A stretch of DNA of 64,000 nt, taken from NCBI RefSeq assembly GCF_018691265.1, contig NW_024881276.1, positions 1,674,001 through 1,738,000 on the forward strand, given 5' to 3'. This document shows, piece by piece, positions 1-12,614 of this stretch (positions are counted from its first letter, which is position 1; every line of letters starts with the position of its first letter). The stretch comes from Tyto alba (Eukaryota > Chordata > Aves > Strigiformes > Tytonidae). The position numbers and the translations under genes were made by a program. Below the pieces are notes generated by a model, which ran no database searches, was not told the DNA's origin, and saw nothing but the letters and a program-made list of their open reading frames with translations.

Positions 1-3000
1 CTTGTGAACATTTTTTTGTAGTTCCCAAATTCATATAAATGCCCATTTTCCTCCACTGCTTCTTAAACTTTTTAACAAATTGACAAAAAATCAGATGTCA
101 AGCATTGCAACTTCTGGAAGTAATAATATCTTGAATAATATTTTAAACATAATTTTGCATACTTAAGGATAATCAATGGTGCTACTGAAGAAAAAAAATA
201 GAATTTTGAACACTACAGTCCACCATTTTCTTGAGATAATCTCTCTTTGACTGTAAGATTTTTGTACAACCCTATCATTAGTGTTTCAAAGTAGTTTTTT
301 GTACTGATGCTGGCTCAGAAAAAAATACAGAAAATTAATTTGTCGTCTGCTTACTGTAAGCTTCAAGCTGATCCCATAAAGTAGATGTAAGATGCTGTTA
401 TAAGTTTCAGCTTTTCTTCAGAAAGCTACTGTGAAAGGCAGTGACAACGAAGTAACTTTAGCATTATGTATTTCAGGAACACCTTCATCTCATATTATCT
501 CATCTGAATTTCTGTAAGTAAAGAAGGCCATAAGTCATTTCAGAGTAGAATTCAGAAAGGAAAAATGTTGAAGATGTTTACATTGCATTCTTGGTTTTGA
601 TTCATGTAGTTCATAAATCCTTGAATACATTAACACCTGGATTTGTCATTCTTGTTACTTTGGTTTCACTTTGTTCTTCAGGTAATTTGTTACTCCTATC
701 TGGGAAAGCTGTCATCCAGTTAAAGCACAGACAGTGCAGCTGTGGTCGATATTCCATAAAGGGCTTTTTAATAATTGCATTGTTAAATTATGTATGAAAG
801 CTATTCAACAAATAGTAAACAAATAACAACAAATCCACCTGGCAATACTCAAGGTCAGTCTGAGAATGATATGTTAATGAAAAAGGGGATGAAGTCTTCT
901 TTAGCCCATTACATTTCTTAGTTACAATCTTAAAATTTTAATCATGGGATCAGGGTCAACAAAAGTACAGTTCATGGCTCCTGGTATTGGATCAAAACCA
1001 CCACAGACGCACTGTAAATAGTAGCAATCACTTATAATCTGACCAGTTTTATGCCAATTCCACTCCAATATGTCAAAGCCAGTTTGCCTTTCCACACCTA
1101 GCCTTCAGGACTCTTTGTTAGTTTCTTTGTTTTTCCTACACACTTTAAAGTCCATTTTCTCGCAATAGTGCTGTTCTTCTATTAATGCAGGTTTGGGGCT
1201 TTGCTTTTACTTTCATTTGAACGTATGCTAGGATAAGACCTTTATTCTTCTTTTACCACTGGCCACAGATCTCTTGCCTTGTTCTTGGCTAGTGGTTTTT
1301 TTTTTTTTTTTTCTAGCTCAGACCTTGACATTCTTTCCCTACACAGAGACATGCCATCATCACCTAATGAGGGTCATGCACCTTCTCCTGGTTCTATCTG
1401 CCACCCTGGACATGAACACAGGCAATAGGTTTAGTAGGATTCAGGAGTGTTCAGTATCCCTCACATCAATATGGTTTATTGCACTTCTCCACGCAAATAA
1501 TCCAACATGGAAATCCGGGGAGCTGGAGCAATGCAGGACTAGGGATCTGAAGAAGGTCTCAAAGAAATCTCATTAATGAACTGTTAATCAAAGATTCCCA
1601 ACATTACTGTTTGGAATTTGGAGTCATATGAAGATGAGAAAATAGTTCTAGAATGTGACAGAAATACATTGACAAAATATCTAGGATTCCCTTTTGTAAA
1701 AACCTAATTCTACTATTCTAAGGAGGAAGAAAGACTCATGGATCATTAGCGGATCTTTGTGAGAGCAGGGACAATTGCAAAGATTAAGTTCCCAGGAATC
1801 AGGTCTATATAAAGATCAGATCACTTCAGTATTTCAGGAACAGCGGGATCAACAGACTGCTTTCTCCTTTATGTCTGTCATCACATGGTAATGCCAGCCA
1901 TGAATCTCAGGAATAACAGATGTCACTTTTTGAATCACATAGGTGGCTGTTGTCTTTCCAGACAGTCTGCTTGCCCTCTGCAGTCAGCAGAGTAATGGTA
2001 GTCAAGCATTGCCATCTTCAAACTCAGCAATGCAGATCTCTTTCCATACTTGGCAGTATATTCCTCCTGGCCACCCGCTACATCAAATAAGGGTTAAGGT
2101 CAGCGCGGATCTTCATAAATGTTACCTTCTCCTTCCTGAATTTCCTTCTGCTCTGATGGTTGCTCTTCCACACTTTGCAGCATAGCAGTGCACCTCTTTT
2201 CCCTCTAGAGAGTCTCTCATCTCCGCTGGATTGCCTGCTCTGTGCAACATCCATGGTGCTCACTCTCTGGTGCCATATACAAGCCATGCAGAAACTTGCC
2301 ACATTTTTGTCACCAATTCAACTGGAAACATGAATAATGTTGCTGTATGGTTGCATGACATGCACACACAGTTGCAGGAAATAAAGGATGTTCCTCCTGC
2401 AGTGGCATGGTGTACAGCAGTCCACGAGACTGTTTCTGTTTAGCAGTCACAACCTCAAGGCTGTCTCTCTTCTGGTTTTCTCCCTCCACCTTAGTTGATT
2501 ACACAGTGCACAAAGATGTTATCGTAATGCTATAACAAACCACAGCACATGGAATGTCTTAGACCCAGTTTTGATTTGTAGTGAATTTTTATCTTAAGAA
2601 AAACAGATCAATATCTTTTGCACTTAAGGCAATGCAAAATTCCAGGATTGCATTAACTCTGAAAGGATTTACGGGCACGGCAAATAAATTCAATCAGCTT
2701 GCTTCCCTCTACCTCAGAGAGTTTCTGCTATAGAAGGAAAAGATAGACAAAAGCAGAACAAACTAGATTTTGCACAAGATCATGAAATGTTCATCAAAGT
2801 GAGGAGCAAAGGTGAAATGAATTGCCCATAAATGCAATTATTCAACAGTCAGAAACTGACTCTAGCTTTAGTGATCCTTATTTGCGCATCAGGTTTCTTC
2901 TGAAAGCAATCAGAAGACATCCTAGTGAGGAGTTAAGATTCAGTGTGGTATACACATCATTAAAAGCTTTCCCTTTTCCAATGTAGGTATTTCCTTTTTC

Positions 3001-3860
3001 TTATTTACCTTACCTGTCCCCAGTCATTTTCTGCTGGCAGACTGTGATCATGGGGTTACTGCTATTCTGAATCACAATCGACTCAAACTACTCACAGTTT
3101 GACAATAGGTAAAAATAGCAATGCTTCAGCCTGATTTGCTTTCCTCAGGGTACTTTGTTTTCCCCTTGCCTACCCTGTTCCTCACCACTTCACATTATGA
3201 GACATCCAGTTATCAACACTGGATAGTCAAATCACTTTCTATCAAAAAGAAAATCAAACCTAATTCTAAAGAGTTGCATTAGAAAGTGAACTTTTAAAGA
3301 TTTTCTTCCCTCCTCCTTTTCTTTTTTCATTTTTTTTTTGTTAGTATTAATTTTTGTCTTCTGACACCTGCAGCTTTTCATGATGTAAAATTGGTTTGGT
3401 AAATTGCTTAAGAGGTAGATTGTCTTGTATGTTCATACTACTTGTAGGCACCTTTGTGAAATGTGATCTATGGATAGATATATGTTATAGGAAGACCACT
3501 AAAATCAGGAAAACAAGAAGAAATAGAGGAGATGGGGAACATGTTCTCTCTTCTCTTGAATCTAGTGTGGTAACTACATCAGTTTAAGGGCGATGTAAAA
3601 ATAACAGCCAATCAGTATGTAATATTTTAAATTATTTTACCAAAGTTTACATGACTTCATAAAAAGGCAAGAGAGCATTCTCACTATATAGGATTTAAAT
3701 GTACTGGTTTCCTAATATAAATGTATTTATGACATTTTTTTACTGCAAAAACTAACCATGAAATGATATACATAATTGTAGACTGAAGGAAGAAACAGGG
3801 AGAGGAAAGAGTTACTTGTTCAGCTGCAATATGTAAATGTTGAGATCTGCATTTAGTTCT
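1..3860. other. Non-coding stretch, probable GABRG3 intron (5' part)
   Basis: No exon, RNA gene or recognisable transposon was found here. The open reading frames are short (up to about 100 codons), unsupported by splice sites or family motifs, and overlap on both strands as expected by chance. A T-run lies at 1296-1312. The stretch is assigned to the GABRG3 intron upstream of the exon at 25309 only because that exon must have upstream exons and none was seen in between. This assignment is inference. Confidence 0.5.
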
Positions 3861-4048
3861 TGTTGTGGTTTAGGCCTGGTTGGCAGCCAACCACAACGCA
3901 GCAGCTCTCTCTCCCTTCCCCTCAGGCAATGAGAAGGGACAGAGAGCCAGGATTGGGGTTAGAGATAGGACTGGGATGGGGAAAAATTCCCCTTTATGAT
4001 CACGAGCAAAAGGCAGACTCGTTAGGGGAAGAAAAAGTAGAACATACA

Positions 4049-4054
4049 TTTATT
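4049..4054 (-). promoter_or_regulatory. LTR polyadenylation signal (AATAAA)
   Basis: The minus strand reads AATAAA inside the 3' LTR, downstream of the TATA-like box as expected. The inverted arm carries the same hexamer on the + strand at 5457-5462, in sense with GABRG3. That copy could act as an intronic polyadenylation site for the host gene. Confidence 0.5.
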
Positions 4055-4768
4055 ACAGACACTAACAACACATAACAGAGTAGGACAGTGAGAAGCATTG
4101 CCACATGTTGAGAACACCTTCCCCCCACCCCTCCCTTCTTCCCGGGCTCAGCTCTGCTCCCGATATCTCTACCTCCTCCCCCAGTGGCGCAGGGGCAGGG
4201 AATGGGGGGTGCAGGCAGTGCTGCCACTTCCCTCATCTTCGGTGAGGGGAGTGTCCAAAACTTGTTCCTCCTGCTCCATCGTGGTCCCCCTCTCACAGGA
4301 GACAGTCCTCCACAAACTTTCTCCGCAATGAGTTCCTCCCATGGGCTGCAGCATTCCCCACACTGCTCCGTCATGGGTCACCAACTTCCTCCGACTGGAT
4401 TCCCTCCCACTGCTGCAACCCTTCCCGAGCTGCTCTGGCGTGGGACTCCCCCGCATGCTGCAGTCCTCCCAGCACTGAATTACAGCAGCAGGGCTACCCT
4501 TTCCCATGAGACCCCGGCCTTCTTCGGCCACAGCACCTTGATTATACCAAGCAGAAGCCACAGGCCATAAATCAGTGTCTGCTCCACCATAGATCTTCAT
4601 GGGTGGCAGGGGGGGCCGCCCTGCCGTCTCCCCACAGGATACAGGGGGGTCTCTGCTCTGGCACACCTCCCCCCTCCTTTCTTCCTCCATTCCTCCACTG
4701 ACCTTGGTGTTCAGGCAGCTGCAGCAACTCCTCCTCACCAGTCCGACTGCCTGTCACCATGTCCCTTC

Positions 4769-4775
4769 TTAAATA
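4769..4775 (-). promoter_or_regulatory. LTR TATA-like box
   Basis: The minus strand reads TATTTAA, with an inverted CCAAT (4798-4802) just upstream in the LTR sense. The layout fits an RNA polymerase II promoter in the LTR U3. Present activity is unknown. Transcription from here would run antisense to GABRG3. Confidence 0.5.
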
Positions 4776-4937
4776 GGTTATCGCAGAGGTGCAGCTGATT
4801 GGCTCAATTTCCCAAAGAGAAGTGGAGCTGACTTGGAGCTGGGGGAGCTTCGAGAAGCTTCTCACAGGGGGCCTCCCCGATATCCCCCTCCCCTGCCACC
4901 AAAAAATGCCACCATTCACTCAATCCAGGACATTCCA

Positions 4938-4949
4938 CCCCTTGCCTCT
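4938..4949 (-). other. Polypurine tract of the ERV remnant
   Basis: The minus strand reads agaggcaagggg, immediately followed by the LTR start TGGAATG. A purine run abutting the 3' LTR is the plus-strand priming site of retroviruses. This fixes the orientation of the element and the U3 boundary. Confidence 0.6.
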
Positions 4950-5164
4950 GCGAATCACGTATTTAAGAATTAAGAGATACAACATTCAGTACAGAAAACA
5001 GTATACACACCAACATCAGAACAAAGAGAAGGCAAAACCAGACTGAAAGGAACTTCCCCACAATTACAACTACAGACATTACAAAGATCATTCCACTAAC
5101 AGTTCAGTCTGTATTTTGCTCATTACTTCTCCCAATTAATATCCTTATCAAATCGCAACCCTCT

Positions 5165-5182
5165 GCCCCACATTGGGCGCCA
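5165..5182 (-). other. Primer binding site, lysine-tRNA type
   Basis: The minus strand reads TGGCGCCCAATGTGGGGC. This matches the tRNA-Lys(1,2) primer binding site used by many class II retroviruses at all but one position (T for C at position 11). It follows gacagtttt, as a U5-PBS junction would. The sequence before that short junction is not a normal U5 end but the broken edge of the inverted LTR arm. Confidence 0.7.
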
Positions 5183-5202
5183 AAAACTGTCGCATCAACA
5201 TA

Positions 5203-5650
5203 GGACTGTCTGCTGTGAGAGGGGGACCACGATGGAGCAAGAGGAACAAGTTTTGGACACTCCCCTCACCGAACATGAAGGAAGTGGCAGCACTGCCTGC
5301 ACCCCCCATTCCCTGCCCCTGCGCCACTGGGGGAGGAGGTAGAGATATCGGGAGCAGAGCTGAGCCCGGGAAGAAGGGAGGGGTGGGGGGAAGGTGTTCT
5401 CAACATGTGGCAATGCTTCTCACTGTCCTACTCTGTTATGTGTTGTTAGTGTCTGTAATAAATGTATGTTCTATTTTTTCTTCCCCTAATGAGTCTGCCT
5501 TTTGCTCGTGATCATAAAAGGGGGATTTTCCCCCATCCCAGTCCTATCTCGAACCCCAATCCTGGCTCTCTGTCCCTTCTCATTGCTGGAGGAGAAGGGA
5601 GAAGAGCTGCTGCATTGTGGTTGGCTGCCAACCAGGCCTAAACCATGACA
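5203..5650 (+). repeat. Inverted R-U5 half-LTR
   Basis: This 448-bp segment is the reverse complement of 3861-4308 with only scattered substitutions and one-base indels. In + orientation it runs from GGACTGTC to CCTAAACCATGACA, so it is the downstream half of an LTR with U5 outermost. In a normal provirus the LTR beside the PBS would be complete and in the same orientation as the 3' LTR. Here it is truncated and inverted, giving a palindrome with a loop of about 0.9 kb. Confidence 0.75.
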
Positions 5651-8600
5651 GTTTTAGTTAAATATGCTTAAAGAAAAGAGGAAAAAACCCCAAAACCTGG
5701 GAACACCTCTTTATAACCGTGTTTGTGGAATCGAGCATGTACTGTTTTTATTGCTGATAAAATGCAGTGTTTTCCCTCTGCAATTCCATGTAAATTCAGC
5801 CTCAAGCATTAGTATTACAAGATCTCTGTTGATTTCCAACTTTGATTTTCCAATTCAGTTTTTACTAAGTTGACAACCTTAGCATTAGTAATGAAAAGTG
5901 GCAGTTTTATTAATCAAACATGTTCAGCCACCCAAACATCATTAAAACTTGATACAGCCTTATAGTGTAAATGCTTAAGCACCTGGAATTATTTTCATGA
6001 AATATTGACTTAATGGCAAGTGAAGTGTCAAGGAGATATCTAGCCCTCTATGCCCTTTTTCTTTAAGTATGTAATCCAACAATGTAAATGATAAACATGT
6101 CTGCCCTGACGTACGTACATAAGACCACAATCTAGTCTCATGCTCGTCCATTTAAGAAGCTAAATTCTAAACAGTTTTGGTCAGTTAAAAACTCTGTTTA
6201 ATGCTTTATTGCGTCTCATTCAAAGCACATGGCCAGCAGAAGAAATTATGTTTTCAAAAGATTTCAGTCCATAAATAAAACAAGAAAGAGTTGAAACAAT
6301 GCAAAATTGTGGAAATAGATGTGTATTGAAAGAAATCATTTTGAGGAAGAGGGCTACTTAAGTTTAAAATCCCCTCACTCCATCTGTGGGAGGTCACCAT
6401 GTGAGATAAGGCATGTAAGGAAGAGCCTGCTCCTTAGATTTAAATCTAGAGTGCCAGCTTTCCAGGGTAAGGCTGGAAAGGGTTTCCTTGCCTCATTCTG
6501 TGTTTGAAGGGTTTGTGGGCCCGGGCCAGGCTCCCTCTGGCCAGGAGATCACATGGAAGGAGAAAATGCCCTGTAGGTCCAGGAGGAAATAAATCATCTC
6601 TTCCAGGTCATACTTTTCTCCAACTTAATTAACCTAAAAGCATGCCTCATTTGGTGAGTTTGCCTCATTACCATTCACAGTTCTTTAGTAAATTCATTAA
6701 ACAATCTTAAAGGTCTCCAAGAGAAGACAGAGATGGGAAGTGATGAGAAACTGGAAGCTTGGATCAGGGGGGCTGGGACAGGTTGTACAAGGACACTAAT
6801 ACCAGGAGAGAGGTGAAGTGGGAAAGGTAGGACTATCAGCTCATGAGAGGAGGAAAATGAAAAACAGAGGAGGAGGCTGGGGAAGGCTGGACAACAAAAC
6901 TTCTGTTGTAGGAAAATGGAGCCATGCAGCATAAGAAACACTGGGGCATGGGGGAGAAGGGAGATGGCAAAGATGAGGGGGCTGGGACTGGGATGAGAAG
7001 CTGGTGAGCTGGTGCTGGAGATGTTTTCACAAACCAGCTAGAAAGTTGGAGCTGAGAGTGAGGAAAATCTTCGGACAGAGGCAGAATATATTAATCTTGG
7101 TAGAAAGACTACATTGCTGTTCAGAGACTGGAAGGGTGTCCAAGAACCTCAGATCTCACCAATTCTTCACTGTCAACAAAATGCTTATGAACCCATGGCA
7201 AAATGTCTGTGTTTTGTCCCTTTTTGGAATTGGGTGCTAAATGATCATTGACAGTATCAGTCACTGAGCTCAAGCATCAGCAGGGTTGCAGGATGGCCTA
7301 CAAAGAAAGTAAGGAAAGAAAATATTCAGGGGGACCTTTTGTTCGGTCAGGAAGTTGATAGATTCAATAGAGGCCATTGAATCAAGCAAAACTTTGGATG
7401 AAAATCAAGAAACGAGGCTGCTTGTTTTATCACAAACAAACAAACAAACAACCTCCTAAATGCAACAACCACAAAGCTTTGCCCGTTTTGGCTTTTGTCA
7501 TTCACTGCTGTCTGGAAGGAACTGCCAAAAATGTAATCTTGCCTGTTGGCAGGGCTCCTGGCTTTGTGAGACTTGATAGGCTCCTGCAGGGAAAATCAAG
7601 GCAATCTGCATTAACAATGCACTGCTCTGTACTGAAAGACGTTTGCAGAACACAGAGAACAAAAAGGAAGGTTTCAACTCTTAACATTGTGGTCTGCTGG
7701 TTTTGACATGAACCGGTTTAAAGAATTACCCTATATAATCGCTGCGAGAGAGAGCATAAGAGTCTCATTTAGCAGGACAGGCTACCATAAGAGAATGGCA
7801 CTTTTCTTCAAGAAAAGTCTTACAAGGGAAAAGATGTACAGCCGACAACTGAAAAGAGAAGATGTCATCTTTAGAGCTTTAGATTTAGTTTTAGATTTAG
7901 AGCTCTTCTTGCCTATATCCATCCAAGTCTTTTATTACAGTAGAAATATCACAGGTAGATTAGAAGCTCCAAATCCTGGACTGTAGTGAGGAATAATCCT
8001 GACTGTCTTGGCCTCCACCTCATCTTCTATTTTAATATCTGAATTATTATGGGGTTATGTAGAAATCCATTCAAGGATGGAGTAGATCTATAACCATGAA
8101 GTAACAATATCAGTTATTGCTGAAGTTCATTGCTGAAAGGTTGAAAAGGTAGGAGTGCAAGGAACAATATATATATACACCGAGTTTAACCAAATCCTGA
8201 TCTTACAGTCTTGAGCTGCCAACTTCATATACTGCTTCTGTCCTGAGAGTTATCTTTTATGTTTATGCATTTTCACATCTATGGAACTGTATCATAAATT
8301 ATTTTATAATACTGTCTATTACATTAAATCATCCAGGCCTTGATTAAAACCACTTAAAATTAATTCACGGATAGTATCACAAAAGTTATCAAAAGAAAAG
8401 GAAGATATTTCTGAGAGCTCATGGGAACTAATTATGTTTGCTATTTCTGATGGAGACATGTATGTTATCTTACAGGAGTATAGGTCACTGTCTGGCATTT
8501 AGATGACAGCATTATTCATCAGTCCCATAGACTTCATCAAAAAGCCATGTTTAATGATTATTTTTAAGAATGAATTGCATTTTCTGACATTAAAATTCAC

Positions 8601-9968
8601 CGTATAGGAAACTCCTGAAGTGATAATTTACAAAGCAATTTGTAGACTGAGGGTGTATGCTAGAGGGAAAAAAAAAAAAGTTTGCGATAGGTTGAGATGG
8701 AGCAAAAATCCATATATGTCTTTGCTGAAAGTAGGAGAAGAATGATAATAAGGAAATAATGAAACAGAAATGAAGACTTCCTGAGATTAGGTAGCTCCAG
8801 CTGAAATAAACCAGGTAGAAGTCTGATTCAATGAGAAAAACAAGGAAGTAGCTAGAGGTTTCATAGTTGAAGATATTCTCACAATAAGAAGGGATTTGGT
8901 TTGTTTTGTTGTTTTTTTTTGTTTTTTTTTTTTTTTAATTATTATTTTCCTGTACTGTGGTTATTTAAATGTGCTCTTTCCAAAATAGCCAAAGCAATTA
9001 GTTTATGTCAATAACTACGTAAAGTACTTGCCAAAAATAACAGTTAAAATCAAACCAGGTTACAAATTGTGCTAAGAAATCTTTAACCAGTGGAACAACT
9101 GTCTTCTTTTTTTTTTAGGGTAATCTTTCTAAAAGTTCTGAAAGTAAAAAGCTCCCAGGCTGCAATACTGTTTGCCAAAATTCGGTTCTGAACACATTTT
9201 GACAGATGGCCCATTCAGCCCTAAAAATTCTGGGAAATGCTGACCAAATGCAGCTACACATTAAAAAAATTAAAACTCAAGGCAGTGCTCATAGGTGTTC
9301 TGTCATTTTCAATTTGGTATGTATCAATATTGTTGTCCTTGTCCTAAAAATACACTTAAATATTAATGGAAAAGCAACCTACTTGCATCACAAGTGATCC
9401 CTCAGGCTCTTCCAAGTCCTTCAGTTTGAATAGTCTCTCCTATTCATTTTCTGGCAGTTTAAGGGGGTTTCACCTGCCATTAGCATCTCATTAACATTTT
9501 ATTTATGTACAAAGACCAAAACTTTGACATAAGTGATTGGCAGTTCCATAGAAACATAATTTCAGGAGCTAAACCATGTAGGTGCTTAGCGCAATAGCCT
9601 TTTACCTGAGCAGAACACAAGTGTGTTTATTCCCATTATTCCTATTGCAAACCTACTGCACAGCCTGGTACAAACTGGGGATAATGCCCAGCAGAGGTCT
9701 AGATGTAGAATTAAATTATTGGTAGTGAAGGCTCAAATTATGCAGTCAAAGAAATAGCAAGTCAAGGGAAAACTAATTTCAATATCCAAATACTCAAGCT
9801 GTTTGTCTAAGATATTCTCACGCAGAGCATCTTGTCATAGCCAGGCTCATCAATAAATGCAACAGTAATTGATCAGTGGTAACCCAGTTTCAGAAGGCAC
9901 TGCTCATTCTATGACATATAATCTGCACACAGGAATACAGTCTCTTTGTAAAGAGCAGTAATAGGATC

Positions 9969-10010
9969 AAAAAAAAAAAAAAAAAAAAAAGAAAGAAAGG
10001 AAAAAAAGGG
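9969..10010 (+). repeat. Poly-A tract with A/G-rich tail
   Basis: Twenty-two A residues are followed by gaaagaaaggaaaaaaaggg. It could be a degenerate microsatellite or the tail of an unrecognised retroposed sequence. No retrocopy is visible upstream. Confidence 0.8.
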
Positions 10011-10759
10011 ATAGGCACAATGTTTTGGTCCTTCCCTAGGTTTTTTTCAAAAGCAGGGTTTTTTTTTTTTGGAAAAAGTGTACACAGCAGGCTTTACTTC
10101 CTGTTGACAGAAACTCCTCAAGCACTTTTTTACACAGTGCCAACCTCTGCCCTGGGCTAATCAAATTCCTTTCTTAAATATTGTATATTTTGCAAATCAC
10201 TGACCTGTCAGAAGCTAGCATTCAGTAAGCAGGTGTTGTCAGCACAGATTCAGCCGTAACACCCTGTTGCTGCACCCTTCACACAGTGAAACTTAAGGCC
10301 AGTCGTCTTCCTCAAGCTGATTATTCCCCTCAGGTCGATGTCTACTAAGCATTGTGAATATTAATTGTCTTGCTGAGACCTGTGATCAAGCTGTCTAAAT
10401 ATGGTACTTCGTCCTCCAGTCTGTCTGGTAGTTTCTAAAATCAGTAATGTTATCGGGGAGACATACAAAAAACTTGTTCATGCTTCTCTCCCAAAGCAGA
10501 CTGTTGCTCTTAGGCAAAGTACGTCTCAAATGTGCTGGCTGCTCTGTATGTGGTCAGGTGGCAAAAGTGTGTATGCTATTTAAATGGGACCCTAACTGTT
10601 TATGAATTTCATGTTTCCTTCTCACATGGCTGAATCACATCTCCCCAGGTGGCTATTTCTAATCTGTTACCATTTTGTGCACGTCGTATTTTTTCCCCAT
10701 GTTGAATTCAGATTCATCTGTGGAAGCAAAGCACAGGGAAAAGAGGCTGCTGGCTGCGG

Positions 10760-10781
10760 AAAAAAAAAAAAAAAAAAAAAA
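10760..10781 (+). repeat. Poly-A tract
   Basis: A run of 22 A. No processed gene copy could be recognised immediately upstream, so it is treated as a simple repeat. Confidence 0.85.
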
Positions 10782-12501
10782 TCAGAGGCTTAAATTAGGT
10801 CAGTGAAATTTTTTGGCTGTCCCTCAGGTACCTCATTAAACACTTTATTTTTGCAGTCCTAAACCCTTCAGAAATGGAAACATTCCTACACTTCCTTCTT
10901 CAGAAGACATAATTTGAGTGAAATGTAGCAAATACAAGTCCCATACTCTTTTCGTTAGATGACCAACACTGACAGATTCTGTTTGCATATGTGAAACTAA
11001 TGTACATAGGAGAAAACTCTCGAAAGTGCCTGTTGGTCCATCTGTGGAGTGCGTAGAGTCAGGAGGGACTTGCGTGCTGCAGATCCGCGGTAGCAGTGGT
11101 CCCAAAGTGATCCCACGAAGGCTGGAAATCCATCAGTACAAGCAATGTAGCTGCAATGTGGGCCGGTGCCAGAGCATGCTGTTCTTAGACCCTGCCTTAT
11201 GCTTATTCAATTACCTTGTAAACATGTGGCTTAAGCGACTTGGAAACCGGTGCCTCATTGATTTCCAATAGAGTGAAGTGCTTTTGAACGTGCTACCGCT
11301 AACATTTAGCCTGAAGTCAGCAGAAGATGTCCACTGGGTTAGATTTCACAACTAGTTGTTTAATAAAAGCAGAGCATGGTTACAAGTCTCAGGCCTGCAA
11401 GGCCCAGCAGCAAAGGCTGCTTATGTCAAAACCAAGCAGTGCAACCAGAGGTATGCGGGAATTAGGGAGTGCCAGCCCCCAGCCTTTCTGTGGTGATTCC
11501 GTTCCACTGGCGTAGCTCTTCAAATTTTTAACTGGACCTTCAGCCACCACAACAGCATAGTCATTAAATACTTAAAAAACGAATCAATTGTCCCATATTT
11601 ATCCATTACCAAATTGTTCTCCTCTTATAAATAGTTGGTTGAAGTTGCTGAATTTTCAAGGATTTTCTAGTGTTACAGTCAGTTAAAATTCATCTCATGT
11701 TCCTTTTTAATTTGCACGTATCTGACACACAGCCCTCTTCACACAGGCCCGTGTGAATAGGTGATTAATGGTGATCCATGCGCTGAAGTACAGCAGGCCA
11801 TTCCCCCCAAAACTCATATATTTTTAGGTAATTGTGTATTTGTAGTTGAGGAAAACTGAAACCCGTGAAGTAATCATCAAAGATATTACCATATGCTCTT
11901 CAAAAAGTTAGCATGGTTGAAAAATAAATCCATAATTTGGTCTGGCTTCACTATACAGAACTGTTTTTTTTGTTTGCCAAAACCTAATGAACTTCTGGCA
12001 TCTGTGGATGTTAATATCTTCCTGCACTATAGTTTCTCCATTCTACAATTAACTATGCATTGTGAATGAAACTTCACCTACGTGTCACTCAACCACTTCT
12101 CTTGCTCATCCCTTTCTTCAGAATTTTACAGTAGTCCTTTCTTCTCTCTGCAGTTCTTTGTGGCCACTTTTCCTTTCCCAGATCATGTAGGGAAGATGTA
12201 AAAAGACATGTGGACTCTTGCCTAGGAGTGAAGAGCATGATTAAAAGCCGTTACTGAAAGCTACTCAGGGAAGACAACTCTATGTCTTCATTTGCAACAG
12301 GGATAGCATTAGTCGTTTTTCTGACAGTGTGTCATTTAACAGGATACTTTTAAAAATTCAACGCATGTTATTGTCCTGTAATTTAAATATTTCACACTGC
12401 AGAATATCAGATAAAGAGAATTCATCAACAGGCAAAAGCATTTCCCTAGAGACAGCAAGGAAAGCAATATCAGGAGGCTTGGGCTAAATCTCTGATTTTA
12501 T

Positions 12502-12614
12502 GTCTTACATGTACATTATACCACCAGCAATGTGTAAAGTTGGAAGATGATATTGAGATAGTTTGACAGGAGTTAGTTTCTATAAATTAATGTTTATTTG
12601 TGTTAATTGTATTT
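12502..12614 (+). repeat. Inverted repeat, left arm
   Basis: This 113-bp sequence recurs in reverse complement at 14436-14548. A central block of about 55 bp is identical, and the flanks differ at a handful of positions. It could be one of two copies of an unclassified dispersed repeat, or one end of a DNA transposon whose interior lies between the arms. No transposase-like frame is seen inside. Confidence 0.8.

Larger units (their letters stand above)
3861..4937 (-). repeat. 3' LTR of the ERV remnant (minus strand)
   Basis: Read on the minus strand, this 1077-bp segment begins TGGAATGTCC right after a purine tract and ends CACAACA. It carries an LTR-like signal order: CCAAT (complement of ATTGG at 4798-4802), a TATA-like TATTTAA (4775 to 4769), and AATAAA (4054 to 4049). 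The last 448 bp (3861-4308) recur in inverted orientation at 5203-5650. Minus-strand open frames within it, such as 4738 to 4169 (189 codons), lack any retroviral protein motif and are treated as non-coding. Confidence 0.75.
3861..5650 (-). mobile_element. Small rearranged endogenous retrovirus remnant with palindromic ends
   Basis: In minus-strand orientation the element has an inverted half-LTR (5650 to 5203), a primer binding site (5182 to 5165), a leader of about 220 bp, a purine-rich tract (4949 to 4938) and a 3' LTR (4937 to 3861). No gag, pol or env is present, so the element is non-autonomous. The outer ends are TGTTGTGG at 3861 and CATGACA at 5650, both reading TG...CA. The 7-mer tttagtt lies two bases outside each end (3852-3858 and 5653-5659) and may be a target-site duplication, although betaretrovirus-like elements usually duplicate six bases. 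The lysine-type PBS suggests an ERVK-like (class II) element. That class call is inference, since no coding region remains. Confidence 0.8.
5651..12501. other. Non-coding stretch, probable GABRG3 intron
   Basis: No exon or classified transposon was recognised. Simple-sequence tracts are (AAAC)n at 7432-7450, T-rich 8901-8936, A-rich 9969-10010 (starting with 22 A) and an A-run at 10760-10781. A purine-rich stretch at about 6720-7060 produces spurious Ser/Pro/Phe-rich antisense frames. No open frame here has splice-site or motif support. Confidence 0.5.

Noticed and set aside
4169..4738. 189-codon minus-strand frame in the LTR
   Set aside because: It lies between the LTR TATA-like box and polyadenylation signal, lacks any retroviral domain, and is matched by overlapping frames in other phases.
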